Part shown: positions 43,571 to 52,552 of the stretch, in pieces
Layout: the number at the start of each line of letters is the position of its first letter
How positions within the stretch are numbered: the first letter of the stretch is position 1
From: an uncultured Porphyromonadaceae bacterium
GTDB lineage: Bacteria > Bacteroidota > Bacteroidia > Bacteroidales > Muribaculaceae
Assembly: GCA_905198125.1 (NCBI GenBank)
Contig: CAJKBH010000023.1
Coordinates: forward strand, 1-56,741
Direction of reading: 5' to 3'
Length of the DNA: 56,741 bases
Program-made: the position numbers and the translations under genes
The notes under the pieces: model-generated
Database searches by the model: none
Seen by the model: only the letters and a program-made list of their open reading frames with translations
What the model was told of the DNA's origin: nothing

Positions 43571-44731
43571 ATGAAAGTGATATGTGCGTTCGATTCGTTT
43601 AAGGGTTGTATGACCAGTCTGGAGGCCGGAGAGGCAGCCAAGAGGGGCGTCATGAGTGCTAAGCCCGGTTGCATGGTGTCCGTTATGTCTATGGCAGACG
43701 GAGGGGAAGGCACAATCGATGCGATACGTAGCATGACAGGTGGGCGTGAGGTGCCAATTCGGGTGCTTGATCCGTTGTTGCGCGAACGAGAGTCTGAATA
43801 TGTAATGGATTGGGATGGCGAGACCGCATATATAGAAATGGCGCAATGTGCCGGATTGACCATGCTGACTCCCGATGAACGCGATGCCATGCGCACAAGC
43901 TCGTACGGATTGGGTATGGCTATGGCAAAGGCAATAGAAGCAGGGGCGAAGCATATCACGATATGTCTTGGCGGAAGTGCCACAAACGATGCGGCGCTTG
44001 GAGCGCTTCAGGCACTCGGACTGAAGGTATATACGAGGGATGGAATTTTAAATCGACCCGTAACCGGAACCGACCTGATTGACATTACTGACATAGATGC
44101 AACCGAGTTGGATTCACTGAAGATACAATGCGACATAACGGTGCTTTATGACGCCGATATACCGTTCTGCGGGCCGATGGGTGCTGTGAGGCTCTATGCT
44201 CCTCAGAAAGGAGTCAAGGCAGAGGATCTGGATGGGCTGGAACGAGGTATGAAGAATGTGCGTGAAGTGGTTGAACGGAAAACAGGCATAAAAACCACAT
44301 CGGTGAAAGGCGCCGGAGCGGCAGGTGGCGCAGGGTATGGACTGGCGGCTATTGCGGGTGCTAAGATGGAATCAGGTATAGACTATATGCTGTCGCTTTC
44401 AGATTTCGATGCAATACTTGATGAAACAGCCATAGTATTGACAGGCGAGGGGAAAGCCGACAGCCAGACGTTGCAGGGAAAGGTGTCGGCCGGCATCCTG
44501 AGTCATGCCCGGAAGCGGGGTGTGCCGGTATGGCTTTTTGCCGGAAAAGTCGAGGACAGGGAAGCGCTGTTGAATTCGGGATTTGAGAAAGTGATAGACA
44601 TCAATGCCGACCAGGATACCGCTCAAGATCCGATGAACAATGCTACTGCCAGACAGCGTCTGGAAAATGCCGTGAGATGCACGGCGGAGGATAAAATAAA
44701 AGAGCTCCGGAGGCAGTGCGACCGGAGCTGA
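43571..44731 (+). CDS. glxK: Glycerate kinase (GlxK type)
   Basis: The 386-residue enzyme phosphorylates glycerate. Family signatures are CAFDSFKGCMTSLEAGEAAK (about 5-24), the Gly-rich CLGGSATNDAALGALQALG (about 137-155), GAGAAGGAGYGL (about 248-259) and VLTGEGKADSQT (about 290-301). It is monocistronic with a promoter immediately upstream. An 8-bp stem (44703-44710/44722-44729) overlaps its last codons and may serve the convergent rubrerythrin transcript. Confidence 0.94.
   Translation: MKVICAFDSFKGCMTSLEAGEAAKRGVMSAKPGCMVSVMSMADGGEGTIDAIRSMTGGREVPIRVLDPLLRERESEYVMDWDGETAYIEMAQCAGLTMLTPDERDAMRTSSYGLGMAMAKAIEAGAKHITICLGGSATNDAALGALQALGLKVYTRDGILNRPVTGTDLIDITDIDATELDSLKIQCDITVLYDADIPFCGPMGAVRLYAPQKGVKAEDLDGLERGMKNVREVVERKTGIKTTSVKGAGAAGGAGYGLAAIAGAKMESGIDYMLSLSDFDAILDETAIVLTGEGKADSQTLQGKVSAGILSHARKRGVPVWLFAGKVEDREALLNSGFEKVIDINADQDTAQDPMNNATARQRLENAVRCTAEDKIKELRRQCDRS
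44703..44729 (-). terminator. Terminator hairpin shared by glxK and rubrerythrin
   Basis: AGCTCCGG (44703-44710) pairs with CCGGAGCT (44722-44729). On the minus strand CTTTTATTTTAT follows, so it is a likely terminator of rubrerythrin, whose stop is 33 nt away. The stem overlaps the 3' end of glxK. Confidence 0.65.
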
Positions 44732-44761
44732 GGATGTGTGTATTATTTCTATAATCGTTTA

Positions 44762-45352
44762 TCAGATTACATCGTAATCCAGACCGATGTAATGCTGATA
44801 CGGATGGTCGCATGCGGGGCATACTTTGGGAGGTGTGAGGCCTTCGTATACGTATCCGCAAACCAGGCATTGCCACTTGATGGGAGTGTCGCGTTTCCAG
44901 ACCGTACCATCCTGAACCTGTTTCAGGTAGTGGTTGAAGCGGTCTTCGTGACGCTGTTCGATTGTGGCGATGGCACTGAAATGATCGGCTATTTCGTCGA
45001 ATCCTTCTTCTTTGGCTGTTTTGGCGAATCCTTCATATAATTCCACGCCCTCGAATTTCTCCTCCTTCGCGGCGATGGCCAGGTTTTCGGCAGTAGTGCC
45101 GATCACGCCTGCGTCCGCTGCCATAGGCACCGATACCGAGCCACCCTCCAGATATTTGAAATATACTTTGGCGTGACGCATCTCGTTTTCGGCCGTTGCT
45201 CGGAATATCTCGCCGATGGGGAAATATCCCTCTTTGTCGGCCTGCTGTGCATAGAACATGTAGCGGGTGTATGCCGATGATTCGGCAAGATAGGAGATGA
45301 CCAGATTGGCTTCGGTCTTGGTTCCCTTTACACTTTTCTTTGTGTCTGACAT
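44762..45352 (-). CDS. rbr: Rubrerythrin
   Basis: The 196-residue non-haem iron protein has an N-terminal ferritin-like domain with di-iron ligands in helices (YLAESSAYTRYMFYAQQA, ENEMRHAKVYF, IEQRHEDRF). A C-terminal rubredoxin domain has CLVCGYVYEG and CPACDHPYQH (four Cys). It reduces hydrogen peroxide and protects anaerobes from oxygen. The rubredoxin domain is C-terminal, as in classical rubrerythrins. No PerR or OxyR gene is adjacent. Confidence 0.96.
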   Translation of the reverse strand: MSDTKKSVKGTKTEANLVISYLAESSAYTRYMFYAQQADKEGYFPIGEIFRATAENEMRHAKVYFKYLEGGSVSVPMAADAGVIGTTAENLAIAAKEEKFEGVELYEGFAKTAKEEGFDEIADHFSAIATIEQRHEDRFNHYLKQVQDGTVWKRDTPIKWQCLVCGYVYEGLTPPKVCPACDHPYQHYIGLDYDVI

Positions 45353-45392
45353 ATCAGTTTGTTTTTATAAGTAGATTACACGTTTTGTGACA

Positions 45393-45420
45393 GACGGATA
45401 TCGGTTTGCCGACATCCGTC
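45393..45420. terminator. Hairpin between mlaF and rubrerythrin
   Basis: GACGGAT-TCGG and CCGA-ATCCGTC arms (45393-45404/45409-45420) form an 11-bp stem with one A-C mismatch and loop TTTG. It lies 70 nt after the mlaF stop. Confidence 0.55.
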
Positions 45421-45490
45421 AGCCTTTACTGTATCAACAAATAAAAACTGATATTGTTTCCTTTGATTTCGACCCGAGAAAAGGTCTGGA

Positions 45491-46285
45491 TCAGCCTTTG
45501 TATTCAGCCTTGGATTCGCTTTCGTACTGGCGCTCAAGGAAAAGCTTGACCTCTTTAAAGAGCCGGGATGCGAACACAAAGTCATTCAGTGACTTGCTCT
45601 TGGACCGGAATATGGTCTTGTCATTGCCGGTCCAGTCGCATCGGCCTTGATTGATGAACACGATGTTCTCGCCGATACCCAGCACCGAGTTCATGTCGTG
45701 GGTATTGATTATTGTAGTGATTTCGTATTCGTGCGTGATGTCGCTTAGAAGCTCGTCAATAAGGATAGAGGTCTTGGGGTCGAGTCCGGAGTTTGGCTCG
45801 TCGCAGAACAGATATTTGGGATTCAGTGCGATGGCACGTGCTATGGCCACGCGCTTCTGCATACCTCCGGAAATTTCGCTCGGGTATTTGTCATCGGCGT
45901 TTTTCAGGCCTACGCGGTTGATGCAGAACCGGGCACGTTCCAGCTGCTCGGAATGGCTTAACGGGCTGAACATCTTCAGCGGGAACATCACGTTGCCAAG
46001 CACTGTCTCGTTGTCGAACAGGGCCGAACCCTGGAACAGCACGCCGATTTCCGTGCGCAGCTGACGCTTCTGCTCTATGTCGAGCGACCGGAACTTACGT
46101 CCGTCGTATAGTATCTCGCCTTCTTCGGGTGTCAGCAATCCGATAAGACATTTCATAAATACAGTCTTGCCTGAGCCTGACTGCCCTATTATCAGATTGG
46201 TCTTGCCGGTCTCGAACCTGGCCGATACGTCAAACAGGATCTGCTGACCGTCAAACCATTTGGATATGTTGTGAGCTTCGATCAT
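45491..46285 (-). CDS. mlaF: MlaF-type ABC transporter ATPase (lipid transport)
   Basis: The 264-residue ATPase has Walker A GQSGSGKTV (about 34-42), signature ISGGMQKRVAIARA, Walker B LFCDEPNSGLDP and NTHDM. The ISGGMQ/DEPNSGLDP combination is typical of MlaF. It powers phospholipid transfer between the membranes. Its ATG overlaps the mlaE stop by 4 nt. The cognate MlaD-like gene lies at 50272 on the other strand. Confidence 0.92.
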   Translation of the reverse strand: MIEAHNISKWFDGQQILFDVSARFETGKTNLIIGQSGSGKTVFMKCLIGLLTPEEGEILYDGRKFRSLDIEQKRQLRTEIGVLFQGSALFDNETVLGNVMFPLKMFSPLSHSEQLERARFCINRVGLKNADDKYPSEISGGMQKRVAIARAIALNPKYLFCDEPNSGLDPKTSILIDELLSDITHEYEITTIINTHDMNSVLGIGENIVFINQGRCDWTGNDKTIFRSKSKSLNDFVFASRLFKEVKLFLERQYESESKAEYKG

Positions 46286-47028
46286 TGCAACAGAAGTTTA
46301 GTGAGAATCACATCGGCCAGCAGAATCAGGATAGAACTCGACACCACGGCCTTGGTGCTGGACTGACCCACTTCGAGCGAGCCTCCCTTGACATAATAAC
46401 CATAGAAGGCTGCCACCGAGGTGATGATGAAAGCGAATACCAGACATTTGATCAGCGAATACCAGATGTACCATTCGTTGAAGAATGACTGCAGACCGTA
46501 TACGAAATGCTCGTAACTGATCATATCGGTAAACTCAGCGATTATGATACCTCCTAATATTCCGAAGAACATCGAGAGGATGCCGAGTACGGGTATGAAC
46601 AGGATGAATCCGATAATCTTAGGCAGCACAATGAAGTTGGCCGAATTGATTCCCATGATTTCCATGGCGTCAATCTGTTCGGTGACACGCATGGTGCCGA
46701 TCTCTGACGAAATATTGCTGCCGACCTTACCGGCCAGGATCAGACACATCATGGTGGACGAGAATTCCAGAATCAGAATCTCGCGGGTGGCCAGTCCTGT
46801 GGCGTATGTGGGAATCAACGGCGATACGATATTGATGGTCATCTGAATGCATATCACGGCACCGATGAATATGGAAATGATGATGACCAGGGGAATGGAG
46901 TCCACACCCAGCTTATATATCTCCTTGACCAGGCTTTTGAAAAACTCCCTCCATTTGTCGGGAATGCGGAATACCTGCGTCAGAAAGAGGCAGTATTTCC
47001 CAAGAGTCTTTATTGATGATGCAAACAT
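46282..47028 (-). CDS. mlaE: MlaE-type ABC transporter permease
   Basis: The 248-residue inner-membrane protein has the MlaE pattern: an N-terminal amphipathic part, then GAVICIQMTINI, ILEFSSTMMCLILAGKVGSNISSEIGTMRVTEQIDAMEIMG (about 93-130; the EQIDA segment is diagnostic) and about five helices. It forms the lipid channel with MlaF. It is first in the mlaEF unit and is divergent from udk. Confidence 0.92.
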   Translation of the reverse strand: MFASSIKTLGKYCLFLTQVFRIPDKWREFFKSLVKEIYKLGVDSIPLVIIISIFIGAVICIQMTINIVSPLIPTYATGLATREILILEFSSTMMCLILAGKVGSNISSEIGTMRVTEQIDAMEIMGINSANFIVLPKIIGFILFIPVLGILSMFFGILGGIIIAEFTDMISYEHFVYGLQSFFNEWYIWYSLIKCLVFAFIITSVAAFYGYYVKGGSLEVGQSSTKAVVSSSILILLADVILTKLLLQ

Positions 47029-47066
47029 TGTGATCTGTCCAAAATTTATGCAAAGTTAGTAAAAAA

Positions 47067-47098
47067 TTTGGGGTTAAGGGTATAATTTTGTAATTTTG
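47067..47098 (+). promoter_or_regulatory. Promoter of the udk-lptB-amidase-mlaD cluster
   Basis: -33 TTTG (47067-47070), a 20-nt spacer and -7 TAATTTTG (47091-47098); a second TAATTTTG lies at 47083-47090. A minus-strand TAACTTTG (47051-47058) may be the -7 box of mlaEF, so the two Mla-related units may start from one divergent region. Confidence 0.7.
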
Positions 47099-47136
47099 TA
47101 GCTAAATCTTCACAACTTTCGAAACATAGAACAAAG

Positions 47137-47745
47137 ATGTTGGTAATAGGTATAGCGGGCGGCACAGGCTCGGGCAAGACCACAGTGGTCAGGAAAATCA
47201 TGGAAGCGCTTCCTCCGGGTGAAGTGAGCGTGATTCCTCAGGATTGTTACTATAAGGACAATGCCCATATACCGTTGGAGGAACGTCTGAAAATGAACTA
47301 TGACGAGCCGGCCTCGATAGAATGGACTTTGCTGACCAAGCACTTGCAGGAACTGAAGGAAGGCAAGACCGTGCAGATGCCTACGTACGATTTCATCACG
47401 TGTTCGCGCATGAAGGAAACCATCACGCTGCGCCCCACGGAAGTAGTGGTGGTGGAAGGTATACTGGTGCTGACGGACAAGACCCTGCGCGACATGACGG
47501 ATGTGAAGGTGTTTGTAGACGCCGAGGCAGACGAGCGCCTGATTCGTGTCATAAGCCGCGACTGCATAGAGCGCAACCGCACTCCGCAAATGGTGATTGA
47601 CCGCTACCGCGAGACGCTTAAGCCCATGCATGAACTATACATAGAACCGTCAAAGCGTTATGCGGACCTTATCGTGCCACAAGGCGGTCATAATATGGTG
47701 GCTATCAAGTTACTGACGGATTACATCAGATCTTTGCTGAAATGA
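47137..47745 (+). CDS. udk: Uridine kinase
   Basis: The 202-residue kinase phosphorylates uridine and cytidine in pyrimidine salvage. It has Walker A GGTGSGKTT (about 8-16), PQDCYYKD near 46, PTYDF near 87 and RRSCIERNR-like RDCIERNRT near 143. It overlaps the lptB start by 4 nt, so nucleoside salvage is transcribed with envelope genes here. Confidence 0.95.
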   Translation: MLVIGIAGGTGSGKTTVVRKIMEALPPGEVSVIPQDCYYKDNAHIPLEERLKMNYDEPASIEWTLLTKHLQELKEGKTVQMPTYDFITCSRMKETITLRPTEVVVVEGILVLTDKTLRDMTDVKVFVDAEADERLIRVISRDCIERNRTPQMVIDRYRETLKPMHELYIEPSKRYADLIVPQGGHNMVAIKLLTDYIRSLLK

Positions 47746-48677
47746 GGATATTCGGGTTCGGACATAAGAAGTTGAACAGGAACGTTGAGGAACGTCCCGA
47801 TAAGCTCACACCCGAGGAGGAGGCAGACCTGGAAGGCCGCGTCCCGGATCAGGAGACCGTGACGGTGGCGTCTGCAACGGAAGTGACCACACCGGAAGGC
47901 ACAGAGGTAGTGGAGACTGAAACGGAGGAACCGGCTCCGGGTATATTAAGAACCCAGGATCTTGTTAAGAAATACGGTAAACGTACCGTGGCCAACAAGG
48001 TGTCGATAGAAGTGAAGCAGGGTGAGATTGTCGGTCTGTTAGGTCCTAACGGGGCAGGTAAGACCACTACGTTCTATATGACTGTGGGCCTGATCAGTCC
48101 GAATAGTGGCCGCGTGTATCTTGACGGTCACGACATAACGGAATATCCTGTATACAAGCGTGCCAAGATGGGTATAGGTTATCTGCCGCAGGAGGCTTCG
48201 GTGTTCCGTACGCTAAGCGTGGAGAACAATATCCGCGCTATTCTTGAGATGTCCGGCACCAGCAAGGAGTATCAGAAAGAGAAGCTGGAACAACTCATCA
48301 GGGAATTCAAGCTTGAGCACGTGCGCCGCAACAAGGGCAGCAATCTGTCCGGCGGCGAGCGCCGACGCACGGAGATTGCCAGGTGTCTGGCCATCAACCC
48401 TAAATTCATAATGCTTGACGAGCCTTTCGCGGCTGTCGACCCGATTGCCGTGGAGGATATTCAGTCAGTGGTATATCACCTGAAGGAACGCAACATCGGC
48501 GTGCTGATCACCGACCATAAGGCAGACTCAATCTTAGGTATCACCGACAGGGCCTACATGCTGTTTGAAGGCAAGGTGTTGTTCCAGGGTACCAGCGAGG
48601 AGCTTGTGGCCAATCCAGTTGTAAGGGAGAAATATCTGGGACGTGACTTCGTGTTCATCAGGAAAAAATTCGAATAA
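47742..48677 (+). CDS. lptB: LptB: LPS transport ATPase with acidic N-terminal extension
   Basis: The 311-residue protein has a canonical LptB domain from about residue 68: Walker A GPNGAGKTT (101-109), IGYLPQEASVFRTLSV, signature LSGGERRR, Walker B MLDEPFAAVDP and the ITDHKAD switch. It powers LPS extraction to the outer membrane. The first 67 residues, after MRIFGFGHKK, are rich in Glu/Thr/Val and unlike LptB of E. coli (about 240 residues). The extension is probably disordered. It overlaps udk by 4 nt; the amidase starts 4 nt after its stop. Confidence 0.93.
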   Translation: MRIFGFGHKKLNRNVEERPDKLTPEEEADLEGRVPDQETVTVASATEVTTPEGTEVVETETEEPAPGILRTQDLVKKYGKRTVANKVSIEVKQGEIVGLLGPNGAGKTTTFYMTVGLISPNSGRVYLDGHDITEYPVYKRAKMGIGYLPQEASVFRTLSVENNIRAILEMSGTSKEYQKEKLEQLIREFKLEHVRRNKGSNLSGGERRRTEIARCLAINPKFIMLDEPFAAVDPIAVEDIQSVVYHLKERNIGVLITDHKADSILGITDRAYMLFEGKVLFQGTSEELVANPVVREKYLGRDFVFIRKKFE

Positions 48678-48681
48678 TTAC

Positions 48682-50238
48682 GTGAATATCATAAAGAAGA
48701 CAATATATCTGGCGTTAACTGCTGTCGCAATATGTGGCGGCGTGGCCGATGCTGCCCGCAGGACTACGCAACAGCCGGAATTTACAGTCGTGATAGATGC
48801 CGGGCATGGCGGTCACGATACAGGTGCGGTCGATAACAACGTGCGTGAAAAGGACATAAACCTGGGCGTGGCCAAGAAACTGGCTGCCCTGATCGGTAAG
48901 AAGATGTCGGACGTAAAGGTTGTGATGACGCGCGACGACGACAACTTCATATCACTGCAGGAACGGGCCAATATCGCGAACCGCAATCGTGGCAATCTGT
49001 TTGTCTCGATACATACCAACTCTGTAGACAAGAGCAATCCGAATCGCCGCAAGGTGGCCGGTTCGTCCGTATACGCGCTCGGTCTGCACAAAGACGCCAA
49101 TAACCTTAAGGTAGCCCAGCGAGAGAACTCGGTGATAGAGCTTGAAAGCAACTACGAACAGAAATATTCTGGCTTCGATCCCAAGAAGGATGAATCGTAT
49201 ATCATATTCGAGATGGCTCAGAAAAAGAATCTGGGTCAGAGCCTGAAGTTTGCCAACGAGGCGCAGAAACATCTGGTGTCCGACGCCCGGCGCGCTGACA
49301 GAGGTGTGAAGCAGGCCGGATTCTGGGTGCTGTGGGCCACTTCCATGCCGGCGGTACTGGTGGAACTCGACTTTATATGCAATCCCGAGAGCGCGAAGTT
49401 CATGGGTAGCGAGAAAGGCCAGGAACAGCTTGCATCGGCTCTGTACGCTGCAATAGAGAGCTATGCCAAGAGCATGAAGCCACAATTGAGCGTTAAGAAT
49501 GATTCCTCGGCCGACAATGTGAAGGAGTCGAAAGAGACAATCACAAAGAAGGACTCGCGCACTTCAAGACGAAGCAATAAACGCAGAAGCAAAAAGACCG
49601 ATGACGTGTCGGAGACTACGGAAACCGCCGTGGTTCCGGAAGTCACTGCAAGCGATGCGGCCATACCTGTACTTAATGTGGCCGGCTCGAATTCCGGAGA
49701 CCGAAAACAGTCGGCACCTGCCGCCAAGTCCGAGGAAAGAAGCTATAATTATGCCACGGTGCACAATCGTACGCTTCCTGTTGGACAACGTCGCCGTCGC
49801 TCGGCCTCATCGAAAAAACTGAGTGACCAGCGACAGATAGATAACGGCGAGATTCTGATCCGGAAGGAAACGGATTATCTGGCCAAGGTGGAGGAACCCA
49901 TAGTTGAAAAGAAAACCATTCCGGAACCCCAACCGGAAGTCAAAAACAAGAATACTAAAAACAGCAAGGACAAAAATAAGAAGGGAAAAGACAGGAAATC
50001 ATCCTCAAAAAATGTTAATAACAGTGAGAAGGGGAAGAAGCGCATCGTGATAAATTCCTCCACCCGTATGGCAAAAGCTGAAAACGGTAAGAAGCGTGGA
50101 TCTGAGGCAAATGCTCAGACGGAAGCCGGCGGAAAGACTGTGGCCGCGGCTCAGGTTGCAAAACAGACTGAACCTCAGGCCAGCAGTCACAAACGCCATA
50201 CGTCGTTGGCAAAACGTCGGAAGAACAGTGGAAAATAA
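48682..50238 (+). CDS. N-acetylmuramoyl-L-alanine amidase with long basic tail
   Basis: I choose GTG 48682 because it directly precedes a signal peptide (VNIIKKTIYLALTAVAICGG); an ATG at 48643 would overlap lptB by 35 nt. The product is 518 residues. The catalytic Amidase_3 domain (about 33-260) has VIDAGHGGHD, REKDINL, SIHTNS and the Glu in VLVELDF. It cuts the amide bond between MurNAc and the peptide stem. From about 265 the protein is a low-complexity, Ser/Lys-rich tail; no SPOR or LysM domain is present. The tail may bind the wall by charge. Confidence 0.88.
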   Translation: MNIIKKTIYLALTAVAICGGVADAARRTTQQPEFTVVIDAGHGGHDTGAVDNNVREKDINLGVAKKLAALIGKKMSDVKVVMTRDDDNFISLQERANIANRNRGNLFVSIHTNSVDKSNPNRRKVAGSSVYALGLHKDANNLKVAQRENSVIELESNYEQKYSGFDPKKDESYIIFEMAQKKNLGQSLKFANEAQKHLVSDARRADRGVKQAGFWVLWATSMPAVLVELDFICNPESAKFMGSEKGQEQLASALYAAIESYAKSMKPQLSVKNDSSADNVKESKETITKKDSRTSRRSNKRRSKKTDDVSETTETAVVPEVTASDAAIPVLNVAGSNSGDRKQSAPAAKSEERSYNYATVHNRTLPVGQRRRRSASSKKLSDQRQIDNGEILIRKETDYLAKVEEPIVEKKTIPEPQPEVKNKNTKNSKDKNKKGKDRKSSSKNVNNSEKGKKRIVINSSTRMAKAENGKKRGSEANAQTEAGGKTVAAAQVAKQTEPQASSHKRHTSLAKRRKNSGK

Positions 50239-50271
50239 TTCACGATCAATAAATTAAGATAACGAATTGAC

Positions 50272-51171
50272 ATGAAAAAATATAACAAGGAGTTTATAAT
50301 CGGCTTGTGTGTGATAATAGCCGGGCTGGTGCTGTTTTTTGGCATCGACTATCTGAAGGGGATCAATCTGTTGAATCCCACCCATTTCTATTATGCCGAG
50401 GCTACGGATGTATCGGGCCTTGAAAAGTCAGCTCCTGTGACGGTCAACGGTTTCAAGGTAGGACAGGTCAGAAGCATCAAGTATGATTACGACCATCCGG
50501 GAAAGATCAAGATATTGCTGGCCGTCAACGACAAGCTGAATCTCCCCGAGGATTCGTATGCACAGCTTGCGTCCTCGCTGTTAAACGGCGGATATATAAA
50601 CCTGGTGGTAGGCAAGAGCGCTAACCTTATTCCAAACGGCGGACTCGTGCCTTTGCGCAGTGAGAAAGGAATAATGGATGCCGTTACCAATGACCTGGTG
50701 CCTAATATCAACAAGATGGTGCCTCATATCGATTCGCTGATCAACAATCTTAACGATCTGGTTTCGGATCCTGCCCTCATAGCATCCATACGTCGTCTGG
50801 ACGGCATTACGGAAAATGTGCTGACAATGACAGGAGACCTTCAGGGCACGGTGAAGCGTGATGTCCCGCCGTTGATGCACAATGCCAGAAGCCTGACGCA
50901 TAAATTGGATTCCGTAAGCTACAACCTGATGCTGCTTTCGCACAATCTGAACCAGCTGCCCATCAATTCCACGATGGACAATGTGTATAAGATAACGGAT
51001 GAACTGTCACGCTTCAGCACCCAGCTTAACGAGGAGAATTCCACTCTGGGACTTCTCACCAAGGACCCTGAACTTTATAATCGTCTTAACAGAGTGGCCG
51101 CCGATATTGACTCGCTGGTGCTCGATGTAAAGAAAAATCCCAAGCGTTACATTTCGATCAAGCTGTTTTAA
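50272..51171 (+). CDS. mlaD: MlaD-type MCE-domain protein
   Basis: The 299-residue protein has one N-terminal transmembrane helix (GLCVIIAGLVLFFGIDYLKG, about 11-30). An MCE domain follows (about 36-120) with GLEKSAPVTVNGFKVGQVRSI. A long helical region (about 140-280) ends with a short basic tail. MlaD-like proteins form the hexameric periplasmic ring of the MlaEF complex. The gene is followed immediately, without a gap, by an aspartate kinase gene. Confidence 0.92.
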   Translation: MKKYNKEFIIGLCVIIAGLVLFFGIDYLKGINLLNPTHFYYAEATDVSGLEKSAPVTVNGFKVGQVRSIKYDYDHPGKIKILLAVNDKLNLPEDSYAQLASSLLNGGYINLVVGKSANLIPNGGLVPLRSEKGIMDAVTNDLVPNINKMVPHIDSLINNLNDLVSDPALIASIRRLDGITENVLTMTGDLQGTVKRDVPPLMHNARSLTHKLDSVSYNLMLLSHNLNQLPINSTMDNVYKITDELSRFSTQLNEENSTLGLLTKDPELYNRLNRVAADIDSLVLDVKKNPKRYISIKLF

Positions 51172-52542
51172 ATGAAAGTATTGAAATTCGGCGGCACGTC
51201 GGTTGGCACCATAGAAAGCCTGCGGAATGTAAAGAGAATAGTGGAGTCGCTTGATTCGCCGGCCGTCGTTGTCGTATCTGCGTTGGGAGGACTGACCGAC
51301 CGGCTTATCGCTACTGCCAGGGAATCGGCTGAAGGTAAGGATACGCGTGTCGAGGCCATGGAGGGTTTCGCCAAGCGTCATCATGACATAATCCATGAGC
51401 TCGTGCCTCAGGATAAACAGGGTGAAGTGCTGGAAAAAGTCGACGCGATGCTTACAGAGCTCGGCAATCTTTATCTGGGCGTATCGCTGATTAATGAGCT
51501 TCCGGAACGTACGTTGGACAGGATAGTAAGTTTCGGCGAAAGGATGTCGTCGGTGATAGTGGCTGCGATAATTTCAGGAGCCTGTCACAAGGATTCGCTT
51601 CAATTCGTCAAGACCGAAAGGTGGATGGACAGGAACATAGCCGACCGCAAGGCCACCGAGCAGTTGATACAACGCAACTTTCCGTTGCCGTTGGAACGGC
51701 ATTGTGTGACAGGAGGCTTCATCTCCCGTGATAATAATGACGGCACTATCACCAATCTGGGTCGAGGCGGGTCGGATTATACCGCGGCATTGGTGGCCGC
51801 TGCACTTGACGCCGATATGCTCGAGATATGGACCGACGTGGACGGATTCATGACGTCCGATCCGAGAATCATCAAGGACGCAAAGGTGATACCCGATATG
51901 TCGTTCGTGGAGAGCATGGAACTATGTTCGTTTGGTGCGAAGGTGATCTATCCGCCTACGATTTATCCGGTATTTCACAAAAACATACCGATCAAGATAT
52001 TGAACACCCATCGTCCCGAGATGCCCGGCACGTTGATAACGGACAATGCCACACGCTTGCCCGACGAGGTGAGGGGAGTGTCGTATGTGCGTGATACCGC
52101 TACAGTCACCATACACGGGAAGGTGGTGAAGGACATAGAGGAAGTAAATACACGCACGTACAACGCCATGGCACGAAACGGCATATCGGTAATGCTTGCC
52201 ACCGGCGATGAGGATGCGATGGAATTTACGATATCGGTCAAGGCCGCGGATGCACGAAAGGCGTTGGAGACCGTGCGCAACGAGTTCTCGCCTGAAATCG
52301 GCGCCGGTGACGTGCTTAGCGTGTACCTGACGGAACATCTTGCCATAATCGCTGTTGTAAAGGAAGGAATACGCCGAATGCACGGTCTGGGCGCAAGGCT
52401 GACCAGTACGCTGAACCGCAACGGAATTACCGTCAACGGATTGTCGGAAGGGACGTCGGATTCGACTTTGGCGCTGGTAGTGAACGACGATAAAGCGGAA
52501 CAGGCCCTGAAGCTGGTTCACGATTCGGTGATTCCGGCATAA
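51172..52542 (+). CDS. lysC: Aspartate kinase
   Basis: The 456-residue enzyme phosphorylates aspartate at the start of the Lys/Thr/Met pathway. The kinase domain opens KFGGTSVGT (about 4-12) with VVVSALGG and a GRGGSDYTAALVAAALDAD site near 200. The C-terminal two ACT domains (about 310-456) include VRDTATVTI and NGITVNGLSEGTSDSTLALVV, so it should be feedback-regulated. It begins directly after the mlaD stop (TAA ATG). It is monofunctional; no homoserine dehydrogenase domain is fused. Confidence 0.95.
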   Translation: MKVLKFGGTSVGTIESLRNVKRIVESLDSPAVVVVSALGGLTDRLIATARESAEGKDTRVEAMEGFAKRHHDIIHELVPQDKQGEVLEKVDAMLTELGNLYLGVSLINELPERTLDRIVSFGERMSSVIVAAIISGACHKDSLQFVKTERWMDRNIADRKATEQLIQRNFPLPLERHCVTGGFISRDNNDGTITNLGRGGSDYTAALVAAALDADMLEIWTDVDGFMTSDPRIIKDAKVIPDMSFVESMELCSFGAKVIYPPTIYPVFHKNIPIKILNTHRPEMPGTLITDNATRLPDEVRGVSYVRDTATVTIHGKVVKDIEEVNTRTYNAMARNGISVMLATGDEDAMEFTISVKAADARKALETVRNEFSPEIGAGDVLSVYLTEHLAIIAVVKEGIRRMHGLGARLTSTLNRNGITVNGLSEGTSDSTLALVVNDDKAEQALKLVHDSVIPA

Positions 52543-52552
52543 ATTGGAAGAT

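Noticed and set aside
48643..48681. ATG start for the amidase inside lptB
   Set aside because: It would add 13 polar residues before a complete signal peptide and overlap lptB; GTG 48682 fits better.
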